A stretch of DNA of 64,000 nucleotides from Paenibacillus sp. J23TS9 (GCF_018403225.1 NZ_BOSG01000001.1:1178001-1242000); one strand, 5' to 3'. Counted from the stretch's first letter, positions 46,789 to 56,184 are shown. Notes: generated from the sequence alone by a model not told the origin. Numbers and translations are program-made.

Positions 46789-46837
46789 GAAACGGAATGG
46801 CTGCCAGGTGGCGGCACGGCCGTTTCTTCTTTTTTTG
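46789..46837 (+). terminator. Terminator after the potassium channel gene
   Basis: GAAACGG (46789-46795) pairs with CCGTTTC (46820-46826) with further inner pairing, and TTCTTTTTTT follows. Confidence 0.85.
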
Positions 46838-46932
46838 TCAGATTAACGTCACATATGGGTATGCCAAACCGGTAAAATCCCTGTGATATAATATAATCAT
46901 GGAATATTACGACGGAAGCAGGTGTCCGGATT

Positions 46933-48327
46933 TTGAAAAAGGTTGTTGTGATCGGCGGCGGCATTACTGGCTTATCTACTGCTTATTATTTGCAAAAAAA
47001 CGCCCGTGAGAGCGGTAGTGAAATTCATATTACAGTTGTAGAAGCAAACGAACGGTTAGGCGGCAAAATCAGAACGGTTCAGGACGGGGAATTCACCATG
47101 GAAACAGGGGCGGATTCTATCGTAACGCGCAAGACCAATGCTGCAGAATTGATTGAGGAAATCGGGCTGAAGGATCAAGTGGTCTATAATGCGACGGGGA
47201 TATCCTACATATATTCCGACGGGAAGCTGAAGCAAATTCCGAAGGATGCGGTATTCGGCATTCCAACGAGCATAGAGTCGCTGGCAACGACGGAGCTGGT
47301 ATCGGCTGAAGGCAAAGTTGAAGCACTAAAAGACTTGTATACGCCGAATGAACGTTTTACCAAAGATGATTCGGTTGGCGACTTTCTGGAAGCCTTTCTG
47401 GGAAAAGAAATTGTGGAAAAGCAAATTGGACCGGTATTGTCAGGCGTATATTCTGGTAAGTTGAGCGATCTGACCATCGCCTCCACACTGCCGTATTTAA
47501 TTGATTACAAAAATGAATACGGAAGCATCATTACAGGGTTATCCGAGAATAAGGCCAAGTTCCAAAGCGGCGGCGGTAAGAAGTTTTTGTCGTTCCAGCA
47601 GGGTGTATCAGAGCTGATTGATGGAATTGAAAATCAACTTTCAAATTCCGAGATCATCAAAGGCATTGCTGCAGAGGATTTGAAGCCTTTAGCGAACGGT
47701 GGTTATGGTATCACGCTCATGGATGGACGTTTACTTGAGGCCGATGTTGTCGTGATTAGCACGCTGTCCGCTTCAGCACAGAAGCTGTTAAGAAATGCTT
47801 CACTGGATGAAGAATTTAGCCAATTCAAGAATAGTTCGCTGATCAGCGTATATATGGCATTTGATGTGCCCGACGAAGAGCTGCCGGCAGATGGAACGGG
47901 ATTTATCACTTCAGACAGCGAAGATGTAAAATGCAATGCCTGCACATGGACAAGCCGGAAATGGGAGCACACCTCAACAGAAGGCAGGCTGCTCGTCAGA
48001 CTCTTTTACAAGAGCACCAATCCGCATTATGATGAGCTGGTGAAGCTGACGGAAGATGAGCTGCTTCAGGTCGGTATGCAAGATATTCAAACGAGCCTTG
48101 GTATCTCAAGCCAGCCGCTGACCTATGATGTGACCAAGTGGCATGAAATGATGCCGAACTATCATATCATGCATCATCAGATTGTAAAGTCACTGGAAGC
48201 GAAGATGGAAGAACTGATGCCGAACGTGCTGCTGGCTGGCTGCTCCTACTACGGGGTCGGTATTCCAGATTGCATCGCGAACGGCGAAGAGACCGCGGCG
48301 AAGATCATGCAGATGATTGCTGACTGA
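46933..48327 (+). CDS. hemY: Coproporphyrinogen/protoporphyrinogen oxidase HemY
   Basis: The 464-residue flavoprotein opens with VVVIGGGITGLSTAYYL (FAD Rossmann motif) and ANERLGGKIRT. It contains GADSIVTRK and ends with GVGIPDCIANGEETA. In Gram-positive bacteria this enzyme (also called CgoX) oxidises coproporphyrinogen III to coproporphyrin III in haem synthesis. The start codon is TTG at 46933, with AGGTG about 9 bases upstream. It stands apart from other haem genes here, unlike the B. subtilis hemEHY operon, and has its own terminator. Confidence 0.93.
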   Translation: MKKVVVIGGGITGLSTAYYLQKNARESGSEIHITVVEANERLGGKIRTVQDGEFTMETGADSIVTRKTNAAELIEEIGLKDQVVYNATGISYIYSDGKLKQIPKDAVFGIPTSIESLATTELVSAEGKVEALKDLYTPNERFTKDDSVGDFLEAFLGKEIVEKQIGPVLSGVYSGKLSDLTIASTLPYLIDYKNEYGSIITGLSENKAKFQSGGGKKFLSFQQGVSELIDGIENQLSNSEIIKGIAAEDLKPLANGGYGITLMDGRLLEADVVVISTLSASAQKLLRNASLDEEFSQFKNSSLISVYMAFDVPDEELPADGTGFITSDSEDVKCNACTWTSRKWEHTSTEGRLLVRLFYKSTNPHYDELVKLTEDELLQVGMQDIQTSLGISSQPLTYDVTKWHEMMPNYHIMHHQIVKSLEAKMEELMPNVLLAGCSYYGVGIPDCIANGEETAAKIMQMIAD

Positions 48328-48336
48328 ACTATGGAT

Positions 48337-48366
48337 AAGGTCCGGACAAACTGTCCGGGCCTTTTT
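48337..48366 (+). terminator. Terminator of hemY
   Basis: AAGGTCCGGACA pairs with TGTCCGGGCCTT (one G-U pair), followed by a T-run. Confidence 0.88.
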
Positions 48367-48506
48367 TAATATAACGATTCGTTTGTCGGTATATATCATT
48401 CAGGTTTCATCTGATGATATGCTGATTCGATCAATTCTTGCAAGTGTGCGCCCTGTTTTTACTCTAAGCTAATCTTCAATCCATTCCGGTGGAGTACGGT
48501 GTTCCG

Positions 48507-48530
48507 GGTATATAGTAGAAACTATATACC
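48507..48530 (+). promoter_or_regulatory. Perfect 10-base inverted repeat upstream of the AraC gene
   Basis: GGTATATAGT (48507-48516) and ACTATATACC (48521-48530) are exact inverted copies with AGAA between. No T-run follows, so it is more likely an operator than a terminator. The rest of the 329-base gap before the AraC gene holds no gene that I can see. Confidence 0.6.
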
Positions 48531-48656
48531 ATTTTGAATGATTGCCTTGTTCCTATTGTCAAAAACACACCTAGATATTATACTAACCTTGATTTTATTC
48601 ATAACGGACTTTTTGTAACGAGTATAACAAATTGAATATGAAAGGAGGAGAAAAGC

Positions 48657-49511
48657 TTGGATATGCGTATTATCCGGCTGTTTAGACCACCCGTGAATCC
48701 GATGCCTTTATATGCGCATACCACCGGTTATAACAAACAGAAATCGATGAAACGGCCGGAAGGTTTTTCGACACATCAGCTGTTATTTTCGAGATCCGGA
48801 AAAGGCAGGATCAGCATTACTGGTCATGATGAGTTTGAGCTTGGCCCGATGCAGTATTTATTTCTTCCGGCTGAATTGCCTCATGCATATCATCCTGCGG
48901 GCGACGAGGATTGGGTTGTTGGGTATATTTCATTTTCCGGTACCCGGATATCTCCCTTGATGGAGCATTTCGGTATAAAACCATGCCTGCCTTATGATTG
49001 TCCTGATATTGACCTGGTTTGGTGCACGCTGGATAAGCTGTGGGAGATTGCGGATGCCAATGAAGAAGGAGCAGAATGGGATGGGGCCAAAATTTTGTAT
49101 GGGCTGTTTCTGGATATGGAGAGGATGAAGAGTACGAATCCGCTAGAAAACGAAGTGCCTGTGCCAGTAGATTCCGATCCTGCTGGTGTCGTCGTCCGGC
49201 AAACTGCGAAGTATTTAAATGAGCATTACAATGAAAATATCTCATTATCCAATGTTGCCCAGTCTCTCGGCTATACTCATCAATACCTGAATCGGCTGTT
49301 CCGGCAGACGTATGGTCTGAGTATGCTGCAGTATGTCCAGAAAATACGGCTCGGGAAAGCGATTGACTTGATGAAGTCTGAGGCAGGCATGCCAGTGAAG
49401 GACATCGCCAAGTATGTCGGCATGGAAACCAATTATTTTATCCGCATGTTCAGAAAGGCCACAGGCAAGACACCTGATCATTATCGGAAAGAAGTGCTGC
49501 AATCACGATAA
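48657..49511 (+). CDS. AraC-family regulator of the sulfatase gene
   Basis: The 284-residue protein has an N-terminal cupin-type sensor (ISITGHDEFELGPMQYLFLP and LPHAYHP) and C-terminal AraC helix-turn-helix pair (SLSNVAQSLGYTHQYLNRLF; VKDIAKYVGMETNYFIRMF). AAGGAGG lies 8 bases before TTG 48657, which is the start; ATG 48663 would be too far. The sulfatase gene follows after 23 bases on the same strand, so the regulator probably controls use of a sulfated compound. Confidence 0.87.
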   Translation: MDMRIIRLFRPPVNPMPLYAHTTGYNKQKSMKRPEGFSTHQLLFSRSGKGRISITGHDEFELGPMQYLFLPAELPHAYHPAGDEDWVVGYISFSGTRISPLMEHFGIKPCLPYDCPDIDLVWCTLDKLWEIADANEEGAEWDGAKILYGLFLDMERMKSTNPLENEVPVPVDSDPAGVVVRQTAKYLNEHYNENISLSNVAQSLGYTHQYLNRLFRQTYGLSMLQYVQKIRLGKAIDLMKSEAGMPVKDIAKYVGMETNYFIRMFRKATGKTPDHYRKEVLQSR

Positions 49512-49534
49512 CAAAGCAAAGGGGAATCTTTCAG

Positions 49535-50953
49535 ATGAGTACAAACCGCGGTAAGCGTCCCAATATTCTTTTTATTATGAGTGACGATCATGCAGCTCAT
49601 GCTATGAGCTGTTATGACAGCAAAATTAATGAAACACCCCATATTGACCGGATTGCTGATGAGGGAATGCGAATGGACAACTGTTTCTGTACGAACGCGA
49701 TTTGCACACCGAGCCGTGCAAGTATTTTGACAGGTACATATAACCATATCAACGGAGTCAGAACTCTGTCAGACCGTCTGGATGGACGCCAGCTCACCAT
49801 GCCGAAGCTGCTTCAGGAGAACGGCTATCAAACGGCCATCGTTGGCAAATGGCATTTGGGACATGGGGGAGAGAGTGATCCGACAGGCTTCGATTATTGG
49901 AGCGTTCTCCCGGGACAGGGAGATTATCATGATCCGAGTTTTATAGAAATGGGACGCAGTATAACAGAGAAAGGCTATGCGACGGATATCATTACAGACA
50001 AGTCGATTGATTGGCTGGAGAAAAGGGATAAGGAACAGCCCTTTTTCCTGATGTGCCACCACAAAGCACCCCATCGGCCATGGATTCCGGATGAAAAGCA
50101 CGCGCATATGTACGAGGATATCGACATTCCGGAGCCGGAAACGTTCAACGATGATTATTCGAATCGGGCAAGCGCGGCGGAGGCCGCGATTATGCGGATT
50201 GACCGTGATTTAACAAAGCGGGATTTGAAAATCGACCCTCCGGAACATCTTGAGGGTGCAGCGCTCAAGAGCTGGAAATACCAGCGGTACATTAAAGATT
50301 ACTTGCGCTGTGTTGCCTCGGTTGATGACAATGTAGGAAGGCTGCTGGACTATCTGGAAGCGGAGGGCTTACGTGAGGATACGATTGTCATTTATACTTC
50401 GGATCAAGGTTTTTTCCTGGGAGATCATGGCTGGTATGACAAGCGGTTTATGTATGAGGAATCCTTGCGTATGCCTTTTGTAATCCGATATCCGCGAGAA
50501 ATTGAAGCAGGAAGCGTAGATAAGCATATCGTTCTGAATGTGGATTTCGCTTCCTTATTTCTGGATTATGCGGGGATCGAAATTCCAGAATCCATGCAGG
50601 GCTATAGCTTCCGCACTATTCTCCAAGGTGAAGATCCGCAGGAATGGCGCAAATCAATGTACTACCGCTACTGGGAGCATTTGTCCGAGCACGGCGTATA
50701 CGCGCATTACGGCATTAGAACGGATCAATACAAGCTGATTTATTATTACGCGGATGCACTGGGTACAAATGGTTCCGTCGATGAACCGAAGGTACCGGAG
50801 TGGGAGCTTTTCGATCTCAAAAAAGATCCGCAGGAAATGATTAACGTGTACAACGACCCGGATTACGAGCATATCGTCGAAGTCATGGAAAAGGAGCTGC
50901 ATCGTCTTCAGGAAGAAGTGCAGGATGAGCGGTTTATATACGGAGGAAAATAG
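49535..50953 (+). CDS. Type I sulfatase (formylglycine-dependent)
   Basis: The 472-residue enzyme hydrolyses sulfate esters. Its catalytic motif CTPSRASILTG (Cys57 to Arg61) carries the cysteine that must be changed to formylglycine. Metal ligands are visible in MSDDHAAHAMS (Asp17, Asp18) and in IVIYTSDQGFFLGDHGWYDK. It has no signal peptide, so it acts inside the cell, on a small imported sulfated compound or sugar. The maturing enzyme (FGE or anaerobic sulfatase maturase) is not in the window. AAAGGGGAATC lies upstream. Confidence 0.9.
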   Translation: MSTNRGKRPNILFIMSDDHAAHAMSCYDSKINETPHIDRIADEGMRMDNCFCTNAICTPSRASILTGTYNHINGVRTLSDRLDGRQLTMPKLLQENGYQTAIVGKWHLGHGGESDPTGFDYWSVLPGQGDYHDPSFIEMGRSITEKGYATDIITDKSIDWLEKRDKEQPFFLMCHHKAPHRPWIPDEKHAHMYEDIDIPEPETFNDDYSNRASAAEAAIMRIDRDLTKRDLKIDPPEHLEGAALKSWKYQRYIKDYLRCVASVDDNVGRLLDYLEAEGLREDTIVIYTSDQGFFLGDHGWYDKRFMYEESLRMPFVIRYPREIEAGSVDKHIVLNVDFASLFLDYAGIEIPESMQGYSFRTILQGEDPQEWRKSMYYRYWEHLSEHGVYAHYGIRTDQYKLIYYYADALGTNGSVDEPKVPEWELFDLKKDPQEMINVYNDPDYEHIVEVMEKELHRLQEEVQDERFIYGGK

Positions 50954-50962
50954 AATGAAGAT

Positions 50963-50994
50963 AAAACCGTTTGCCAATGGTAAACGGTTTTAAT
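50963..50994 (+). terminator. Terminator after the sulfatase gene
   Basis: AAAACCGTTT (50963-50972) pairs with AAACGGTTTT (50982-50991), followed by AT-rich sequence. Confidence 0.75.
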
Positions 50995-51077
50995 TTAAAA
51001 ATTAATCCCGATTTTGTCAGAAACCTTCGGTTTCTGAAGTCTATCTAGTAAGTCAACGTTATGAGAGGGGTATCAAG

Positions 51078-52823
51078 TTGAATCACTTGCAGGAAAAGGC
51101 TATGGAATGGGAAGAGATGGAAGATGCAGCATTGGTTAAAGAGGCACAAACCGGAAGTCAGGAGGCGTTTGGTGAACTTGTCCGCAGACATCGGTCCAAG
51201 GTATTTGGCTATGCGAGAAGTATGGTACAGGAAGCCCATGCTGCAGAAGATATCGTTCAGGATGCGCTGATCAGAGCTTTTTTACATTTGGGTAAGCTTG
51301 TCGATGTCGAGCGATTCCTGCCCTGGATGCATCGGATTGTACGCAACCAAGCCATGACCCTGCTGAAAAAAGAGGGACAAAGACAGGAAAGCACCTTTAC
51401 CAGTTTGGAGGCGGGTTTGTCCTCTCTCGAGGAACAACCGGAGAAATGGAACCAGCTGGACTACGTGCTGAAACAGGTGAGCCTTTCCATGGATAAGGAG
51501 GCAGCGCAGGCTGGCGTTCCGGAAGAACGATTGATGCGCCAGGAAACTCAGCGTGTGCTGTTGAACATTATCGCCTGCCTGAAACCAAGGGAACGGCAGA
51601 TCTTTGAGTCGCATTTCTTCGATCAGCTGTCACCGCAGGAGATTGCCCGGGAATTCAGCTTATCTTCCGCCAATGTGTATCAAATCCTATCCCGCTCCCG
51701 CAGAAAAGTGATTCAGGAACGTATCCGCGTCACCGTTGACTCATACTTACGGACAAGAAGGGATTGGGGAATCATGAGAAAGGTTATTTTATCGGAGGAA
51801 CAAATACATGGAAAAGGATCTTCTTGGTCAACGGCAGGGAACATGCTGCACACATTAGTGAATACAGCTGGCAAAAAGCATTCGTTAGCCATGGTTATGG
51901 GGTTAACGGGACTGGCTTTTCGTATCAACATTCTTCCGGAGAATGTGCATATTGCCGGGCCTACGGCATACGACTTCGCAGAAGTATTCCCAAGAGGGCT
52001 ACATAATCTGGGTCTGACCTCCCGCGTTGTGGATGGAATGACTCCGCTGATCGGCGTGAACGCAAACTTATTAGATGACTCGGAAAAGAGTGTCAAAGCA
52101 ATGCAGAAGCGGGATATTCACCAGGCACTTCCGGAAGCCCTGGATTTGATACATCATGCTATGGATCGGGGCTATCCGGTCATGGCCTGGGATCTATGTA
52201 TTCCGGAGTTCGGGATGGTGTACGGATACGATGATGAACAAAGATGTCTTTATATCAATGAATGCGGTCGCAAGGATACCCTCGCCTATGATCATTTAGG
52301 AAGAGGGGTCATGGAAGAGATCTTTGTCCTGGCCGTTGATGCGTCGTTCAATATCGGACTCAAAGATAAGCTTCGAGGTGCTTTTCATATGATCACGCAG
52401 CATTATAACGGCACGGAACCCAAAGTTCCAGCTGGAGCAGTTAAAGGACTCGCTGCTTATGATGCGTGGTGCGAAGCTTTCCGCAATCAAACAGTCGAGC
52501 CGAATGGAAATGCATACAATATTGTGGTTTTTGGAGACAGCAGAAAATATGCTTCTCAGTTTCTGAAGGAAGTTGCTCTTGCATGGAATGAGCCGGAAGA
52601 TGCAAGCGGGAATACAGGTGTTTTGCTGGAAGAAGCCGCAGAAACCTATAAGCAGCTTGCCCTTGTATTCGATGAGCTTCACGGGTTATTCCCATATCCT
52701 GACGGCGGAAAGCCCAATGATCAGGATTGTTCGCCACAGGCAATCATACTCTTGGAAAAGGCTAAGGAACTAGAAACCAAAGGGGCTGGGCAGATTGAGA
52801 GCATTTGGGCAACGATGAATTAA
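51078..52823 (+). CDS. ECF sigma factor fused to a large BtrH-like C-terminal domain
   Basis: The 581-residue protein starts with sigma-70 region 2 (residues about 22-95: AFGELVRRHRSKVFGYARSM, AEDIVQDALIRAF) and region 4 (about 165-215: LKPRERQIFESHFFDQLSPQ, ANVYQILSRSRRK). Residues 235-581 form a second domain: AGNMLHTLVNTAGKKHSLAM, AYDFAEVFPRGLHNLG, DRGYPVMAWDLCIPEFGMVY, and a helical tail. That part resembles the BtrH N-terminal/peptidase-like families, by eye only. A typical ECF factor has about 180 residues. No anti-sigma gene is adjacent. TTG 51078 is the start, with GAGAGGGG 7 bases before. Confidence 0.8.
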   Translation: MNHLQEKAMEWEEMEDAALVKEAQTGSQEAFGELVRRHRSKVFGYARSMVQEAHAAEDIVQDALIRAFLHLGKLVDVERFLPWMHRIVRNQAMTLLKKEGQRQESTFTSLEAGLSSLEEQPEKWNQLDYVLKQVSLSMDKEAAQAGVPEERLMRQETQRVLLNIIACLKPRERQIFESHFFDQLSPQEIAREFSLSSANVYQILSRSRRKVIQERIRVTVDSYLRTRRDWGIMRKVILSEEQIHGKGSSWSTAGNMLHTLVNTAGKKHSLAMVMGLTGLAFRINILPENVHIAGPTAYDFAEVFPRGLHNLGLTSRVVDGMTPLIGVNANLLDDSEKSVKAMQKRDIHQALPEALDLIHHAMDRGYPVMAWDLCIPEFGMVYGYDDEQRCLYINECGRKDTLAYDHLGRGVMEEIFVLAVDASFNIGLKDKLRGAFHMITQHYNGTEPKVPAGAVKGLAAYDAWCEAFRNQTVEPNGNAYNIVVFGDSRKYASQFLKEVALAWNEPEDASGNTGVLLEEAAETYKQLALVFDELHGLFPYPDGGKPNDQDCSPQAIILLEKAKELETKGAGQIESIWATMN

Positions 52824-52853
52824 TCCTAATAAATATTAATAATATTAATTAAT

Positions 52854-52890
52854 AAAAGAGACTTGGTCTGATGATCAAGTCTCTTTTATA
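52854..52890. terminator. Bidirectional terminator between sigma factor and WYL genes
   Basis: AAAAGAGACTTG (52854-52865) pairs exactly with CAAGTCTCTTTT (52876-52887). Confidence 0.9.
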
Positions 52891-53813
52891 TCTTCGTCTG
52901 GCTTTATATTTCGTAAATAAGGTTTAAGGCTGTCATGCAGCAGCTGCTTGACCATCTCCCTCAGCTCCATGGGATATATCACCTCAGCATCCGGTCCATA
53001 TTTTAAAAGAAGTCTGGCTGCATAGGCATATTCTTCTGGAGGAATGTTGCCTTGCCACTCCTGCTGGTAAATATGTTGGTAGAGAGGATCTGATTCTGCC
53101 AGCCGGACACCGAGCGGCGTGAATTTGATTTTAGCCGGCACGCCTTCACGGGGATCATCCGCTGCCAGCCATTCCTTAAGAGTGGGAAGAGAGGGGGAGA
53201 ATTCATCGCGTTTCGTCATTTCGATGATCCGATCCGACCGATAGAGAATAATCCGATCCCTGCTATGCGCAGGCATGTACCAGTATCCATGATCAAAGTA
53301 GAGACCAACGGGATATACTTCAGACCATCTTTCTCCAGCAGCAGAGCGATACAGCAGTTTCACCCGCTGTTTATTCATCGCCACCTCCAAAATAAGAGAA
53401 GTATAGGGTGACTCGGCATGCGTGGGTACCATCTGAAAAGAGACATAGTCCTTCATTTGATCGATGCTCTCCTGCACATCCTGCGGCAGCTCAGCGTAAT
53501 AATGCTCGGATAGATGCTCACGAACTTCACCAAAAGGAATGTCGGGAATATGTTCCAGCAGTTTCAGCATGAGAAATAGTCCCATGGCTTCGTCCCGGGC
53601 AAGATGAAGAGGAGGCAGCAGCCGGTTGGGAAGTGCCCGATATCCGCCATGCGGACCGGTTTCCGTATAGAGCGGCAGACCAGTCTGCTGCAAATAATCA
53701 AGGTCTCGTTGTATGGTTCTGATAGACACGTCAAAACGCTCGGCAAGCTCTCGTGCCGTATACTTCTTGCGGGAATCCAATATTCGCATCAGAGCAATTC
53801 TACGTTCATTCAT
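52875..53813 (-). CDS. WYL-domain HTH regulator (YafY family)
   Basis: The 312-residue protein has an N-terminal HTH_11 domain (KYTARELAERFDVSIRTIQR, residues 17-36), then a WYL domain (QRVKLLYRSAAGERWSEVYPVGLYFDHGYWYM) and a C-terminal WCX-like part. Such proteins are DNA-binding regulators that sense a ligand through WYL. The start at 53813 follows AGGGGAG at 6 bases, and the long extension to 54029 overlaps the divergent gene and is rejected. It probably controls the DHFR-like gene beside it. Confidence 0.87.
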   Translation of the reverse strand: MNERRIALMRILDSRKKYTARELAERFDVSIRTIQRDLDYLQQTGLPLYTETGPHGGYRALPNRLLPPLHLARDEAMGLFLMLKLLEHIPDIPFGEVREHLSEHYYAELPQDVQESIDQMKDYVSFQMVPTHAESPYTSLILEVAMNKQRVKLLYRSAAGERWSEVYPVGLYFDHGYWYMPAHSRDRIILYRSDRIIEMTKRDEFSPSLPTLKEWLAADDPREGVPAKIKFTPLGVRLAESDPLYQHIYQQEWQGNIPPEEYAYAARLLLKYGPDAEVIYPMELREMVKQLLHDSLKPYLRNIKPDEDIKET

Positions 53814-53907
53814 GAAATACTCCCCTTCATACTTAACGAAAAAATAACTACGACAAAGAATGTCATAAATATATTGTAGCATAGGAGATAGAAAGGAGCG
53901 ATGAACA

Positions 53908-54447
53908 ATGAATAAAGAAAAAGACAACAAAGTGGTGCTGTATATTGCGATGAGTCTCGATGGGTATATTGCGCTACCCGATGACTCGGTAGAATGGCTG
54001 GATGATGTTAAGGGAGATGGCGGAGACAACGGGTATGCGGACTTTTACAACACGATAGGAACCGTCATCATGGGCAGGCTTACGTATGAAGTAATATTGA
54101 AGCTTTCAGATGATTTTCCCTATGCCGGGAAGCCGTGTTATGTAACAACCCGAACTCCAGAGCAATATCAAAATGAACCGAACGTGACCTTTACGAATGA
54201 AGCACTGACTGAACTTGTGCCTCGTTTGAAAAATCAATCGGAAGGTTCGGTATGGCTGGTAGGTGGAGGTCAAATGGTACAGGCCTTCATGCAGGAGGGG
54301 CTGATGGAGGAAGCGATCATTGCCATAATCCCTAAAGTGCTCGGGCAAGGCATACCTTTATTTCCGAACGGTACACCGCCAAGTACTTTCGAATTGCGGC
54401 AAGTGGAACAGCGAGGAGATATCGTCTTGCTGCATTATAAGGTATAA
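53908..54447 (+). CDS. Dihydrofolate reductase-family (RibD C-terminal-like) protein
   Basis: The 179-residue protein has the fold pattern of DHFR/RibD reductases: VLYIAMSLDGYIALPDDSVE near the start, TVIMGRLTYEVI, and VWLVGGGQMVQAFMQEGLM (NADPH-binding). It is commonly labelled YyaP/YwjB-like; the substrate is unknown. AAAGGAG is 9 bases before ATG 53908. Divergent to the WYL regulator with 94 bases between. It is not a housekeeping DHFR, since the folate-site motifs are lacking. Confidence 0.83.
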   Translation: MNKEKDNKVVLYIAMSLDGYIALPDDSVEWLDDVKGDGGDNGYADFYNTIGTVIMGRLTYEVILKLSDDFPYAGKPCYVTTRTPEQYQNEPNVTFTNEALTELVPRLKNQSEGSVWLVGGGQMVQAFMQEGLMEEAIIAIIPKVLGQGIPLFPNGTPPSTFELRQVEQRGDIVLLHYKV

Positions 54448-54463
54448 GAATAGGGAATTGGAT

Positions 54464-54514
54464 GAAGAGAGTGCTTAGCCTTTGTAACCGCGGCTGAAGC
54501 ACTCTCTTTTTTTG
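54464..54514 (+). terminator. Terminator after the DHFR-like gene
   Basis: GAAGAGAGTGCTTAGCC pairs with GGCTGAAGCACTCTCTTTT (interrupted), followed by a T-run. Confidence 0.85.
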
Positions 54515-54614
54515 TTAACATAGACCAATTCATCAATTTTGTCCAACACGTAACTGGGAGAAGTACCCCCGAATATAATCCAACAAGAAGCATGTTAAAG
54601 CGGAGGGGATCAGC

Positions 54615-55559
54615 CTGTCAAAGCATTTGCTTATTTACGACGTGGATTGGTGGATTCTGGGTAAGACAGCCAAAGTTATTCAGCAGTATCACCCTGATCT
54701 CGAACTGATCAATGCCGCGGGGCTGGATACGCTCATTCAAATGATAGGAAGTCAGGAGGTTAACCGGCGTTATTCTGTTATTAGTACCATGTGTCTGGGT
54801 ATGGCTGCCTGGGCTATTTTCAAAAATATACGTATCGATTCCTCTGCTGCCGTCTCTTACTACTATTTCAGCTTAAATTACGAAACCTTCCGTGAATGGA
54901 AAGATCCGATCCTTCCAGACCCCGACTTTCTCCGATTGGTACTTCCCCGTATCCCGGTCATAGGAGCCATGAATCATAAGCTTGCCGAAACCCTGAAAGA
55001 GCTGGTTCCCCATGCTCAGGTAGAGTATATCGGACATTTTGTCGATACGACTAAATTCTCGCCTTCAGATTCGAATCGTGATCTTTCTTTACCTCTTGTT
55101 ATCGGATGGGCCGGAGACAAGGCAAAGAAGTCCAAAAACTATGATTCGCTCTTTCAACCCATAAAACAGTATTTCGAGCATCAACCGGGAGTGAAGATCG
55201 TGGAGACCTCGGGCGGGTATGCTTATGACGACATGCCTTTATTTTACCGTTCTATTGATCTTTTGCTGATCACTTCTGCAAATGAAGGGGGCGGCGCACC
55301 GGCCTTGGAGGCTTATGCCTGCGGCAAACCGGTTTTGTCGACCCATGTAGGTTATGTCAAAGAGGCGGCACACACGGATGCTTATCCATTGATTCTGGAT
55401 AGTGACGACCCGATTGAATTTATCCAAACCATTCAGGACTGGATGCATAAGCGAAACGAGCTTGAGGCGGTTGGTCAACGCTGCCGGGAGGAAGTAGTGA
55501 AACATTGGGGGATAGATCAGGCTGTGAACCACTGGTTGAGTGTTCTGTTTAACCGATAG
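54615..55559 (+). CDS. GT4-type glycosyltransferase with apparent CTG start
   Basis: The 314-residue enzyme has the nucleotide-sugar site EGGGAPALEAYACGKPVL near residue 225 and an acceptor-domain start LLIYDVDWWILGK. GGAGGGG (54602-54608) lies 6 bases before a CTG at 54615; the next usable TTG (54627) is 18 bases away and cuts into the conserved start, so CTG is proposed. It opens a run of five plus-strand genes (two methyltransferases and three glycosyltransferases). Exact donor and acceptor are unknown. Confidence 0.8.
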   Translation: MSKHLLIYDVDWWILGKTAKVIQQYHPDLELINAAGLDTLIQMIGSQEVNRRYSVISTMCLGMAAWAIFKNIRIDSSAAVSYYYFSLNYETFREWKDPILPDPDFLRLVLPRIPVIGAMNHKLAETLKELVPHAQVEYIGHFVDTTKFSPSDSNRDLSLPLVIGWAGDKAKKSKNYDSLFQPIKQYFEHQPGVKIVETSGGYAYDDMPLFYRSIDLLLITSANEGGGAPALEAYACGKPVLSTHVGYVKEAAHTDAYPLILDSDDPIEFIQTIQDWMHKRNELEAVGQRCREEVVKHWGIDQAVNHWLSVLFNR

Positions 55560-55574
55560 ATAGGAGGTAACGAG

Positions 55575-56141
55575 ATGGGAACTTCCAACTGGCAAAATCT
55601 TTCGTATTGCGTGGAACTGATCCGCCAAGTAGCTCCTGGCAGAATACTTGATGTCGGCGTGGGTTTTGGCCGCTGGGGCATGATTTGCCGAGAGTTTCTG
55701 GATGTGTGGCAGGGAAGGGTATTTCGCGAGCAGTGGACGACAACTATTGAAGGTATTGAGGTGTTTGAACGTAGTATTGATGTATATCATGATTGCTTTT
55801 ACAACCATATTTACCTTGTGGATGCTTATGAATTCATTGTCAGGCAGCAGAATTCAAAGGGGTATGACCTGGTGATTTTGGGGGATGTTCTGGAGCATTT
55901 CACCAAAGAGGATGCGGGTGAGCTATTGAAGTCTTGCCTTGAAATAAGCAGGTATGTGCTTCTGAATATTCCAATCGGAAATGACTGGCCGCAGGGCAGT
56001 GAATATGGCAACGACTATGAAACACATCGGAGCGAATGGACGGAAGCTGAATTTGATGTCTACCCGATCGTCGCGAAACAGATGTTCAAGGATTATATCC
56101 AGCGGGATTTTGCAACTCTATTACTGCTAGGAAATGGGTGA
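55575..56141 (+). CDS. Class I SAM-dependent methyltransferase
   Basis: The 188-residue protein has the SAM motif RILDVGVGFGRWG near residues 23-35 and a later YDLVILGDVLEHF acidic motif. TAGGAGGT precedes ATG 55575. It lies between two sugar-modifying genes and probably methylates a sugar or the carrier of one. Its end overlaps the next open frame, and that gene's own ribosome binding site lies 28 bases later. Confidence 0.85.
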   Translation: MGTSNWQNLSYCVELIRQVAPGRILDVGVGFGRWGMICREFLDVWQGRVFREQWTTTIEGIEVFERSIDVYHDCFYNHIYLVDAYEFIVRQQNSKGYDLVILGDVLEHFTKEDAGELLKSCLEISRYVLLNIPIGNDWPQGSEYGNDYETHRSEWTEAEFDVYPIVAKQMFKDYIQRDFATLLLLGNG

Positions 56142-56184
56142 TATTCAATATTCGGCTGGAAAATATACGGAGGAGGCGTATGTG

